From NCBI RefSeq assembly GCF_947499845.1, contig NZ_CANMPM010000022.1, forward strand, positions 1 to 41,392: a stretch of 41,392 bases of DNA, in the 5' to 3' direction. Position 1 is the stretch's first letter. Each line of letters starts with the position of its first letter. This DNA comes from an uncultured Pseudokineococcus sp. (GTDB lineage Bacteria > Actinomycetota > Actinomycetes > Actinomycetales > Quadrisphaeraceae). Under the pieces are notes generated by a model. That model did not search any database. It was not told the origin of the DNA and saw nothing but the letters and a program-made list of their open reading frames with translations. Positions 8,218 to 17,575 of this stretch are shown here, in pieces. A program made the position numbers and the translations under genes.

Positions 8218-9207
8218 GTGATCGACTTCCGCTACCACCTCGTCTCGCTCGTCGGGGTCTTCCTCGCCCTGGCGATCGGCGTGGTGCTCGGCGCCGGGCC
8301 GCTGCGCGACTCCATCGGGGACACCCTCTCCAGCCAGGTCGACCTGCTGCGGGAGGACCGCGCGCAGCTCCAGGGGCAGGTCGACGACCTGTCCGGCCAG
8401 CTGGCCGCCCGCGACGCCGCCCTGGCCGCGGTCGCGCCCGCCGTCGCGGAGGGGGTCCTCGGCGGCACGACGACCGTCGTCGTCGCCCTGCCCGGCGCCG
8501 ACGGCGAGCTCGTGGAGGACCTGTCGGACGCGATCACCGACGCGGGCGGCGACGTCACCGGCGTCGTCGACCTCCAGGGCGCCTGGAGCGACCCCGAGGC
8601 GTCGGACGCCCGCGACGAGGTGGCCGCGGCCCTCCCGGAGCGCGCTCTCGGGGAGGTGACGACCGAGGACGCCGGGACGTCGGCGCTGCTGTCGGCCGCG
8701 CTGGCCGGTGCGGTCGTCGCCCCCGACCCGGTCCTCGCGGGGACGGCGTCGGTCGCCGGTCGCGAGGTCCTCGACGCCCTCGCGGCCGCCGACCTCGTGC
8801 ATCTGGAGGGCGACCCCGTGCTGCGCGCCGCGACGGCGCTGGTCGTGGCCCCGGCCTCCGCGCCGGAGCCGGCAGACGGCGACGCGGCGCCCGGCGCGAG
8901 CGCGGAGCTGGCCCTGCTGCAGGCGCTCGAGGCCACGGGCGCCGGGGTCGTCCTGGCGGGCCCGGCGGAGGCGGCGGCCGAGGGCGGCGCCGTCGCCCTC
9001 CTGCGGGGGGACGACCTCGCGGGTCTCGTCACGGGCGTCGACGGCGCGGGCTCCGCCGCCGGGGAGCTCGCCGTGGTGCTCGGCCTGCGCGAGCAGCTCG
9101 ACGGCGGCGCCGGGCAGTACGGGGCGGGCGACGGCGCGGGCGCGGCGCTGCCGCCGCTGGCCGCGGCGCGCGCCACGGCCGCCGAGCAGCCCGGCGGTGA
9201 GGGGTGA
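8218..9207 (+). CDS. steB: SteB / MctB family membrane protein
   Basis: 329 aa. The GTG at 8218 has a GGGAG site 8-12 nt upstream. It opens with the family signature IDFRYHLVSLVGVFLALAIG, where a membrane helix spans residues ~6-27. A coiled coil follows (LSSQVDLLREDRAQLQGQVD, ~38-75), then a long Ala/Val-rich extracytoplasmic domain, and an Ala/Gly-rich tail. The family was first named for mycobacterial copper export (MctB, Rv1698), but in Corynebacterium it is SteB, the partner of SteA in cell separation. The SteA neighbour here favours the division role. No Cys, His or Met cluster for metal binding is obvious. Confidence 0.87.
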   Translation: MIDFRYHLVSLVGVFLALAIGVVLGAGPLRDSIGDTLSSQVDLLREDRAQLQGQVDDLSGQLAARDAALAAVAPAVAEGVLGGTTTVVVALPGADGELVEDLSDAITDAGGDVTGVVDLQGAWSDPEASDARDEVAAALPERALGEVTTEDAGTSALLSAALAGAVVAPDPVLAGTASVAGREVLDALAAADLVHLEGDPVLRAATALVVAPASAPEPADGDAAPGASAELALLQALEATGAGVVLAGPAEAAAEGGAVALLRGDDLAGLVTGVDGAGSAAGELAVVLGLREQLDGGAGQYGAGDGAGAALPPLAAARATAAEQPGGEG

Positions 9208-10154
9208 GCGCCCGGGCCCTGCCGGCCGCCACCGCCGCGGCGACGGCGGGGCTCGCCTGGGCCGGGGCGCGGCGCCTGGCCGCCCGACCGGCGGGGGAGC
9301 GCTGGGCGCGCACCAACCACCGCGGCCGGCCGCTGACCCTCCTCGAGGGTCCCGCGCTCGCCGTCGGCGCCCTGGCCGCCGTCGCCGTCGCCCCCCTGCC
9401 CGCCCGGGCGCGGGCCGGGGCGGCCCTCGCCACCGCGGTCGCGGGCGCGCTCGGCGCGGTCGACGACCTCGCCGGCTCCGCCGACGCCCGCGGCCTGCGC
9501 GGCCACCTCGGCGCGCTGGCGCGCGGCCGCCTCACCACCGGCGGGCTCAAGGTCGTCGGCATCGGCCTCGGCGGGCTCGTCGGCGCGGCCGTCCTCGACG
9601 GCCGCGGCCCGGACCACGACGCGCCCTCGGCCCTCGACCGGCTCGTCGCGGGCGCCGTCGTCGCGGGCAGCGCCAACCTCGTCAACCTCCTCGACCTGCG
9701 CCCGGGGCGGGCCCTCAAGGCCGTCCTGCTGCTCGGGCACCTCGTCGGCGGCGCCGGCGTCCCGGGCTCGCGGCCGGGCGCGCCGCTGGCGTCGGCGGGA
9801 GCCGGCGCGGCCGCGGCGCTGCTGCTGCCCGACCTGCGCGAGCGCGGCATGCTCGGCGACTGCGGCGCCAACGCGGCGGGCGCCCTCTTGGGCTGCGCGG
9901 TGCTCACGCGGACGCGCTCGCGCGCCGCCCGCGCCGCCGTCCTCACCGCCCTGCTCGCGCTGACGGGGGCCTCGGAGCGGGTGAGCTTCACGCGCGTCAT
10001 CGAGTCCACGCCCGGACTGCGCCAGCTCGACCGCCTCGGCCGCGCCGCTCCGCCCGCGGGCCGGCCCACCGCCCCGCACGCCGGCTCGCCCACTGCCGCG
10101 CCCACCGCCCCGCCCACCGCCCGGGCGGCGCCGGCCACCACGCCCGGGCCGTGA
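9204..10154 (+). CDS. MraY/WecA-like polyprenyl-phosphate sugar-phosphotransferase homologue
   Basis: 316 aa, GTG overlapping the steB stop by 4 nt. Several membrane helices are visible (VGALAAVAVAPLP, VVGIGLGGLVGAAVL, AVLTALLALTGAS). Three catalytic-type motifs of the PNPT family are recognisable: the Asp pair in GAVDDLAG, Asn and Asp in NLVNLLDLRPGRALK, and Asp in MLGDCGAN. The C-terminal cytosolic His loop of MraY (HHH) is absent: the protein reaches RVSFTRVIESTPGLRQLDRL and then ends in a Pro/Ala/Thr-rich tail of ~45 residues. The family links a sugar phosphate from a UDP-sugar to a polyprenyl phosphate. Substrate is unknown, and an inactive homologue is possible. Its place between steB and murJ points to envelope precursors. 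Confidence 0.75.
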   Translation: MSARALPAATAAATAGLAWAGARRLAARPAGERWARTNHRGRPLTLLEGPALAVGALAAVAVAPLPARARAGAALATAVAGALGAVDDLAGSADARGLRGHLGALARGRLTTGGLKVVGIGLGGLVGAAVLDGRGPDHDAPSALDRLVAGAVVAGSANLVNLLDLRPGRALKAVLLLGHLVGGAGVPGSRPGAPLASAGAGAAAALLLPDLRERGMLGDCGANAAGALLGCAVLTRTRSRAARAAVLTALLALTGASERVSFTRVIESTPGLRQLDRLGRAAPPAGRPTAPHAGSPTAAPTAPPTARAAPATTPGP

Positions 10155-11962
10155 GGCCGCTCGGCCGCGGCCTGCTGGGCGCGGCCGCCCTCATCGCCGT
10201 CCTCACCGCTCTCGCCCGCGTCGCGGGCTTCCTGCGCGGGCTCGTCTTCACCGCCGGCGTCGGCAACGCGACCGTGGTCGGCGAGGCCTACAACGCCGCG
10301 AACACGGTGCCCAACGTCCTCTTCGAGGTCGTGGCGGGCGGCGCGCTGGCGGGCGCCGTCGTCCCGCTCCTCGCCGGGCCCCTGGCGGCGGGGGACCGGC
10401 GGGGCGCCGAGCGGGTCGTGGGCGCGCTGCTGGGGTGGACCCTCGTCCTGCTCGTGCCCGCCGCCGTGGCGGTGGCGGCCCTCGCCGGGCCCCTGTCGCA
10501 CCTCCTGCGGCCCGGCGCCGCGCTCGCCGACCAGCGGGCCCTCGTCGCCGCGATGCTCGTCGTCTTCGCCCCCCAGGTCGTCCTCTACGGCCTCGGCGTC
10601 GTCCTCACCGGGGCGCTCCAGGCGCAGCGGCGCTTCACCTGGCCCGCGCTCGCCCCGCTCTTGTCGAGCCTCACGGTCATCGGCGCCTACGCCCTCTACG
10701 CGCGTCTGTCGGGGCCCGGGTCGGGCGACGGCGCCGCGGCCGGTCCGGCGCTCGCCGTCCTCGCGGGGGGGACGACGCTCGGCGTCGCCGTCCTCACGCT
10801 GCCGCTGCTCGGCCCCGTCCTCGCCGGCGGGCTGCGCCCCCGGCCGACGCTCCGGTTCCCGCCCGGCGTGCTGCGCCGCGCCCGGGGGCTCGCCGCGGCG
10901 GGGCTGCTGGCGCTGCTCGCCCAGCAGGCCGCCGTCCTGACGGCCCTGCTGCTGGGGGGGCGGCTCGGCGACCCGGTGCCCGGCTCCTTCAGCGTCTTCG
11001 TCCAGGTCGTGCAGCCCGTGTCGCTGCTGCCCTACGCCGTGCTCGCCGTCCCCCTCGCGACGAGCGCCTTCCCGCGGCTCGCGGAGATGGCGGCGCGGGG
11101 GGACGCGGTCGGCTTCGCCCGGACGGCGGCCGCGAGCACCCGCGCCGTCGTGCTCGTGGCGCTCCTGGGCAGCGCCCTCCTCGTGGCGGTCGCCCCCGCC
11201 GTCCAGGCCCTCTACGCGGCGCTCGACGCGGGCGGGGCGGGGGCCGGGGGCGGCCGCACGACCGCCTACGCCGCCGTGGCGGACGCCGTCACGGCCGTCG
11301 CCCCGGCGCTGCTGGGGCTCGCCCTCGTGGCCCACGTGGGGCGGGCGCTCTACGCCCTCGAGCGCGGCCGGGCGGCGGCCACGGCCACCGTCACCGGCTG
11401 GCTCGCCGTCGTCGTGGCCGAGGTGGCGCTGGCCGCGGTGCTCCCCGGGGAGGACCGCGTGGTGGCGCTGGCGGCCGGCACGAGCGCCGGCATGGTGGTG
11501 GCCGCGGCGCTGCTCCTGCGGGCCCTGGGCGCCGCGGCGGGGCCCCGCGCCCTGGCCGGCGTGGGGCGCACCCTCGCCGCGTCGCTCGGCGCCGGGGCCG
11601 CGGGCGCCGTCGTCGGCCGGCTGGTCGTCGACGCCCTCCTCGGCGCGCTGGACGGGAGTGACGCCGGCACGGAGCTCGCGGCCGTGGGCGCGGGCGCCGC
11701 GGGCGCGGCCGCCGCCGTCCTCGTCACCGCCGCCGGCGCGGCCCTGCTGGACCGCCGGACGGCGGCCGCGGCCCTGGCCCGCCTGCGCGGCCGGCGCGGG
11801 GTGCGCCAGGGTGGGGCGGTGCCCGGCTCGACCCCGGGCGCGACCCCGGGCGACGGGACGGGCCGCGACGGGGGACCCGGGGGCGCGCCGGGCAGCACGC
11901 CGCCGCGCGCCGCGCGGGACGACGAGGGGCCGACGGACGGCCGCGGGAGGGAGCGGACGTGA
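10151..11962 (+). CDS. murJ: MurJ-type lipid II flippase (MOP exporter family)
   Basis: 603 aa, GTG overlapping the previous stop by 4 nt. About 14 hydrophobic helices span residues 10-530. The start resembles MurJ (LARVAGFLRGLVFTAGVG, then AYNAANTVPNVLFEVVAGGA). Further family-like segments include QVVLYGLGVVLTGALQAQRR and LLPYAVLAVPLATSAFPRL. MurJ flips lipid II to the outer membrane face for peptidoglycan synthesis. The Arg pair after the PN motif in E. coli MurJ is not present, as in other actinobacterial copies. The C-terminus (~45 residues) is a Gly/Pro/Asp-rich disordered tail; no pseudokinase domain as in mycobacterial MviN. Many actinobacteria have another MurJ near oriC, so this may be a paralogue. 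Confidence 0.88.
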   Translation: MRPLGRGLLGAAALIAVLTALARVAGFLRGLVFTAGVGNATVVGEAYNAANTVPNVLFEVVAGGALAGAVVPLLAGPLAAGDRRGAERVVGALLGWTLVLLVPAAVAVAALAGPLSHLLRPGAALADQRALVAAMLVVFAPQVVLYGLGVVLTGALQAQRRFTWPALAPLLSSLTVIGAYALYARLSGPGSGDGAAAGPALAVLAGGTTLGVAVLTLPLLGPVLAGGLRPRPTLRFPPGVLRRARGLAAAGLLALLAQQAAVLTALLLGGRLGDPVPGSFSVFVQVVQPVSLLPYAVLAVPLATSAFPRLAEMAARGDAVGFARTAAASTRAVVLVALLGSALLVAVAPAVQALYAALDAGGAGAGGGRTTAYAAVADAVTAVAPALLGLALVAHVGRALYALERGRAAATATVTGWLAVVVAEVALAAVLPGEDRVVALAAGTSAGMVVAAALLLRALGAAAGPRALAGVGRTLAASLGAGAAGAVVGRLVVDALLGALDGSDAGTELAAVGAGAAGAAAAVLVTAAGAALLDRRTAAAALARLRGRRGVRQGGAVPGSTPGATPGDGTGRDGGPGGAPGSTPPRAARDDEGPTDGRGRERT

Positions 11963-13173
11963 GGGTTGTGCTCGTCGCCGGCCGCGCCACGGGCGGGATC
12001 GCCGGCCACGTCGCCGCGCTCGCCTCGGGGCTCGCGGACGCCGGCGTCGACGTCGCGGTCGCGACGGGCGACGCGACGGCCGACCGGTGGGAGGAGCTCG
12101 GTGCCGGCGCGGGCCCGGGAGACGTGCACGCGCCCGTCCCGCCGGGCGTCCCGGTGCTGCGGCTGTGGCCGAGCCCCCGCCGGCCGCTCGCGGCCCTGCG
12201 CCGTGCCCGGGCGCTGCGGCGCCTGCTCGGCGGCGCCGACGTCGTGCACGCCCACGGCCACCAGGCCGGGCTGCTCGCGCTGCTCGCCGCGCGGGGGCTC
12301 CGCGGGCCCCGCCGGGCGCGCGGCCGCGTGCGGGCGGCCGGTCCGGCCGTCGTCGTCACCTGGCACAACGCCGTCCTCGCCGCGCCCGGCGGCGCGGCGC
12401 AGCGCGCCCTCGAGGTCGCCGAGCGCCTGCAGGCCCGCCGGGCCGACCTGCTCACCGGGGCCTCCGGGGACCTCGTCGCCCGCGCTCGCGCGCTCGGCGC
12501 CGGGCGGGTCGAGGTGACGCCCGTCGGGGTCCCCGACCGGGCGGCCGACGGCGGGCGCGGGCGCGGCGGGCCGGTGCCGGCCCCGCCGCCCGCCGGCCTG
12601 GAGGACCTGCCGCCGGACGCCCTGGTGGTCCTCACCGTGAGCCGCCTGGCCCCCCAGAAGGACCTGCCGACGCTCGTGCGCGCGGCGGCCCGCCTCGGCA
12701 CCGGGCGCGGGGCGCGGGGGCGGGGCGCCCCCGTCACGTGGTGCGTCGTCGGCGACGGCGACCCGGCGGTCGAGGCGCGCGTGCGCCGCCTCGTCGCGGA
12801 GCTCGACGCCCCGGTGCGCCTGCTCGGGGCCCGCCCCGACGTCCCGGAGCTGCTCGCGCGCGCCGACGTCTTCGCGCTCTCGAGCACGTGGGAGGCCAGG
12901 TCGCTGGCCGTGCAGGAGGCCATGGCCGCCGGGCTGCCCGTCGTCGCCACCCGCACCGGCGGCCTGCCGGACCTGCTCGAGGGCGTCGGCGCCCTCGTGC
13001 CGGTCGGCGACGACCGCGCGCTCGCCGACGCCGTCGCGGCCCTGCTCGCCGACCCCCTGGCGCGCGAGCGCGCGGGCCGCGCGGCCCGCGAGGCCTTCAC
13101 CGCCCTGCCGGGACCGCAGGACGTGCTCCGCGGCTGGATCGACCGCTACGCCCGCCTGGCCGCCGACCGCTGA
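11959..13173 (+). CDS. family 4 glycosyltransferase (GT-B fold)
   Basis: 404 aa, GTG overlapping the murJ stop by 4 nt. The N-terminal half has the glycine-rich [20 protein letters not shown] start and [10 protein letters not shown]. The C-terminal half has the donor-binding [17 protein letters not shown] and the EX7E motif (EARSLAVQE) within [20 protein letters not shown]. This is a retaining glycosyltransferase that uses a nucleotide-activated sugar. The acceptor is unknown; coupling to murJ and a PNPT homologue suggests a cell-envelope glycan or lipid-linked sugar. Soluble or membrane-associated, as no membrane helix is seen. Confidence 0.86.
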   Translation: MRVVLVAGRATGGIAGHVAALASGLADAGVDVAVATGDATADRWEELGAGAGPGDVHAPVPPGVPVLRLWPSPRRPLAALRRARALRRLLGGADVVHAHGHQAGLLALLAARGLRGPRRARGRVRAAGPAVVVTWHNAVLAAPGGAAQRALEVAERLQARRADLLTGASGDLVARARALGAGRVEVTPVGVPDRAADGGRGRGGPVPAPPPAGLEDLPPDALVVLTVSRLAPQKDLPTLVRAAARLGTGRGARGRGAPVTWCVVGDGDPAVEARVRRLVAELDAPVRLLGARPDVPELLARADVFALSSTWEARSLAVQEAMAAGLPVVATRTGGLPDLLEGVGALVPVGDDRALADAVAALLADPLARERAGRAAREAFTALPGPQDVLRGWIDRYARLAADR

Positions 13174-13174
13174 C

Positions 13175-13238
13175 CCCGCCGACGGCTGGGCCCGCCGACG
13201 ACCGGGCCCGCCGACGGCTGGGCCCGCCGACCGCCGAG
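13175..13238 (+). repeat. 16-bp tandem repeat, four units
   Basis: Four back-to-back 16-bp units, each starting CCCGCCGAC: 13175-13190, 13191-13206, 13207-13222 (identical to the first) and 13223-13238 (diverged at the end). They fill most of the gap between the glycosyltransferase and pyrG, just upstream of the pyrG promoter. Confidence 0.8.
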
Positions 13239-13253
13239 CCCATCCGTCGCTGC

Positions 13254-13267
13254 TACCGTCGAGGTCC

Positions 13268-13268
<1 letters not shown>
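13254..13268 (+). promoter_or_regulatory. pyrG promoter (-10 TACCGT), probably leaderless
   Basis: TACCGT at 13254-13259 lies 8 nt before the GTG at 13268. No Shine-Dalgarno sequence is present and no clear -35 is seen, since the upstream region is the 16-bp repeat. There is no room for the C-tract attenuator known from Bacillus pyrG. Confidence 0.55.
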
Positions 13269-14985
<1,717 letters not shown>

Positions 14986-14989
<4 letters not shown>

Positions 14990-15633
14990 GCGGCGCCGAG
15001 GGGGGCGAGCTCGCCGACGTCCTGGCCCCGCGGCCCGTCGTCGGCCGCGAGACCGTGTTCTCCGGCGCGGTCTGGGACGTCGCGAGCGAGCGCGTCGACC
15101 TCGGCGGCGACGAGCCCGTGCAGCGGGACAAGGTCGTGCACCCCGGCGCCGTGGGGATCCTCGCCCTCGACGACGCCGACCGGGTGCTGCTCGTGCGGCA
15201 GTACCGCCACGCCGTGCGCCACGAGCTGTGGGAGGTGCCGGCCGGCCTGCTCGACGAGGCCGGGGAGGCCCCGCAGGACGCCGCGGCCCGCGAGCTGGCC
15301 GAGGAGGCCGACCTCGTCGCGGGGCGCTACGACGTCCTCGCCGAGTGGTACAGCTCCCCGGGCGGGTCGGACGAGGCGCTGCGCGTGTACCTGGCCCGCG
15401 ACCTGCGGCCCGTCCCCGAGGGCGAGCGCTTCGCGCGCGAGCACGAGGAGGCCGACATGGTCACGCGCTGGGTGGCGCTGGACGAGGCGCGCGACGCGGT
15501 GCTCGCCGGCCGCCTGCACAACCCGACGCTCGTCGTGGCGGTGCTGGCCGCCGTCGCGGCGCGCGAGCAGGGCTGGGCCACCCTGCGCCCGGCCGACGCG
15601 CCCTGGCCGGCCTTCGAGGACCGCCGGGACTGA
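14986..15633 (+). CDS. Nudix hydrolase, ADP-ribose pyrophosphatase type
   Basis: 215 aa, GTG overlapping the pyrG stop by 4 nt. The Nudix box is visible as [21 protein letters not shown], here with one extra residue before the first Glu; from memory the mycobacterial homologue Rv1700 has the same variant. Upstream hallmarks of ADP-ribose pyrophosphatases are present: [20 protein letters not shown] and ELWEVPAGL. It should cleave ADP-ribose to AMP and ribose 5-phosphate. In mycobacteria xerD follows; here the next gene is on the other strand. Confidence 0.92.
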
Positions 15634-15649
15634 CGCGCCCGCCGACGGT

Positions 15650-15673
15650 CGGCGACCGCGGTCCCGGTCGCCG
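15650..15673. terminator. possible bidirectional terminator between the Nudix and polymerase genes
   Basis: 8-bp perfect stem CGGCGACC / GGTCGCCG with an 8-nt loop, in the 64-nt gap between two convergent genes. It has no T tract, as is usual in such GC-rich DNA. Confidence 0.45.
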
Positions 15674-15697
15674 TCCCCGGGCCGTCGCTCCCGGGCC

Positions 15698-17575
15698 TCA
15701 GCCCTTGGCCTGCGACCACCGCTCGACGACGGCGACGTCCGCCGTGAAGCGCACGGGCGGCCGTGCGACCGCACGGCACCAGCGCGCGGAGGCCGCCTCG
15801 AGGTCCCGGGCGAGCCCGGCGGCGACGTCCTGGGCCGCGTCCTCGCGCACGTGCAGCAGCAGCTCGTCGTGCAGGCAGAGCACGACCTCGCCGTCGCCGG
15901 AGGCGAGCAGCCGGGCCCGCACCGTGGCGGCCCACGCCTTGAAGAGCTCGGCCGCCGAGCCCTGGACGACGGCGTTGCGGGCGTAGCGGCCGCGCGCCGC
16001 CCGCGCGGCGCGCTCGCGGTCCACGGCCGCCGCTCCCGCCTCGACGGGCACCTCCTCGACGGCGGGCACGCGGACCCGGCGCCCTCCGGCCGTCCGCACG
16101 TCCTCACCGGCGGCGCCGCGGCGCGCGGCGTCGACGAGGAAGCCCGTCGCCACGGGGTAGGCCCGCTCCATGGCGGCGAGCGTGGCCCCGGCGGCGCCGC
16201 TCGTCTGCCCGTACATGGCCGCGAGCACCGCCACCTTGGCGACCTCGCGGGCCACGCCGAGGCGCGCGGCGACGGGGGAGTAGAGGTCGTCGGCGTCGGC
16301 CGCCCGGGCGAGGGCCCGGTCACCCGAGACGACGGCGAGGACCCGCGGCTCCACCTGGCCGAGGTCGGCGCGCACGAGGAGCCGCCCCGGCTCGGCCCGC
16401 ACCGCGACGCGCAGCTCGCGCGGCAGGTTGTGCAGCCCGGCCGACGCCGTCATGCGCCCGGCGCCGCCGTCGCTGGCCGACCAGGCCGCGCGCAGGCGCC
16501 CGTCCCTCACCGCCTCGTCGAGCCAGCGGTAGCCGTGGGCGACGGCGAAGCGCTCGGCCCGCCGCCACGCCACGAGCGCGCCGAGGGCGGGGTGGGCGCC
16601 GTCCTCGGCGGCCAGCCCCTCCAGGCGCCAGGAGCGGGTGTCCGGCAGGTCGAGTCCGACGTCGTGCAGGGCCCGGCGCACCTGGGCGGGGCTGCGCAGG
16701 TCGACGGGCGACCCCGGTGCGCCGGCGCCCCCGTCGTGGCGGACCAGCGCGCCGTCGGGGACGCCGAGCGCCGCCAGCACGGGGGCGTCGCGCGCCGCTC
16801 GCTGCCGGGCCGCCTCCGCCTCGTCGCGCGGGCGCGGCCCGACCACGCCCTCGACGACGCGAGCCGCCTCCGCGGCGTCCAGGGGCAGACCGCCGTGCGC
16901 GAGCTCGACGGCGAGGACGGCCGCCGCCGACTCCGACCAGGCCGTCTGGACGGGGTCGCCGGACGCCCCGGCCGTGCCGCTGGGGCCGCCCGTGCTCCGG
17001 GGGCCGCCGGCCGGGGCCGGGGCCGGGGCGACCGCGCGCAGGCGCCGCTCCTGCAGGCGGGCGGTCTCCAGGGCGACCGCCGCCCAGCGGGCGGCCCGGG
17101 CGGGGGAGTCCGCCCACGCCCCGTCCACCCAGTCGGGGCTCAGGTGCCCGTCGGGGCGCACCGGCCCGTCACCGTCCCCGGCGGCGGCGGGTCCGGCGGC
17201 GGCGACCTCCCCGCCGTCGGGCGTCCCCCCGAGGTCCAGCTGCCCCGGCACGGGGGCCCGGGCCGGGTCCAGGCCCGCCGCCGCCGCCCGCACCGCCGCC
17301 GGGCCGTCGTCGTGCCCGCCCTCGAGGAGGCGGTGGACCGCGGCCAGGTCCCAGGCGCGGGCCGGGCGGGGCGGGCTCCCCGCCGCCTGGAGCGCCCCGA
17401 GGACCTCCGCGGCCGACCACCACACCCACCGCGGCGACCGCTCGCGCTCCAACCGGTCGAGGGCGGCGGCCGCGGCGTCGACGCCGGACGCCGCCACGGC
17501 CCACGACCGCTCACCGTCCGCCAGGCCCAGCCCGCCGGGCGCCCGGACGACGGCCAGCAGCGCCCCCGGGCTCAC
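15698..17575 (-). CDS. Pol I-like DNA polymerase (annotated type: bifunctional 3'-5' exonuclease/polymerase)
   Basis: 625 aa. The GTG at 17575 overlaps the ligase stop by 4 nt. Family A polymerase motifs are intact: motif A DLGQVEPRVLAVVSGD (Asp404), motif B REVAKVAVLAAMYG (Arg443, Lys447, Tyr455), RNAVVQGSAAELFK, and motif C CLHDELLLHV (His569-Asp570). There is no 5'-3' nuclease domain. Residues 1-90 sit where the 3'-5' exonuclease should be but lack the DxE motif, and 110-215 is an Ala/Pro/Gly-rich spacer. The residue matching E. coli Phe762 is Leu451. Polymerases of this class are widespread in actinobacteria and are thought to serve repair. The ligase coupled upstream fits gap filling and sealing. 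Confidence 0.9.
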   Translation of the reverse strand: MSPGALLAVVRAPGGLGLADGERSWAVAASGVDAAAAALDRLERERSPRWVWWSAAEVLGALQAAGSPPRPARAWDLAAVHRLLEGGHDDGPAAVRAAAAGLDPARAPVPGQLDLGGTPDGGEVAAAGPAAAGDGDGPVRPDGHLSPDWVDGAWADSPARAARWAAVALETARLQERRLRAVAPAPAPAGGPRSTGGPSGTAGASGDPVQTAWSESAAAVLAVELAHGGLPLDAAEAARVVEGVVGPRPRDEAEAARQRAARDAPVLAALGVPDGALVRHDGGAGAPGSPVDLRSPAQVRRALHDVGLDLPDTRSWRLEGLAAEDGAHPALGALVAWRRAERFAVAHGYRWLDEAVRDGRLRAAWSASDGGAGRMTASAGLHNLPRELRVAVRAEPGRLLVRADLGQVEPRVLAVVSGDRALARAADADDLYSPVAARLGVAREVAKVAVLAAMYGQTSGAAGATLAAMERAYPVATGFLVDAARRGAAGEDVRTAGGRRVRVPAVEEVPVEAGAAAVDRERAARAARGRYARNAVVQGSAAELFKAWAATVRARLLASGDGEVVLCLHDELLLHVREDAAQDVAAGLARDLEAASARWCRAVARPPVRFTADVAVVERWSQAKG

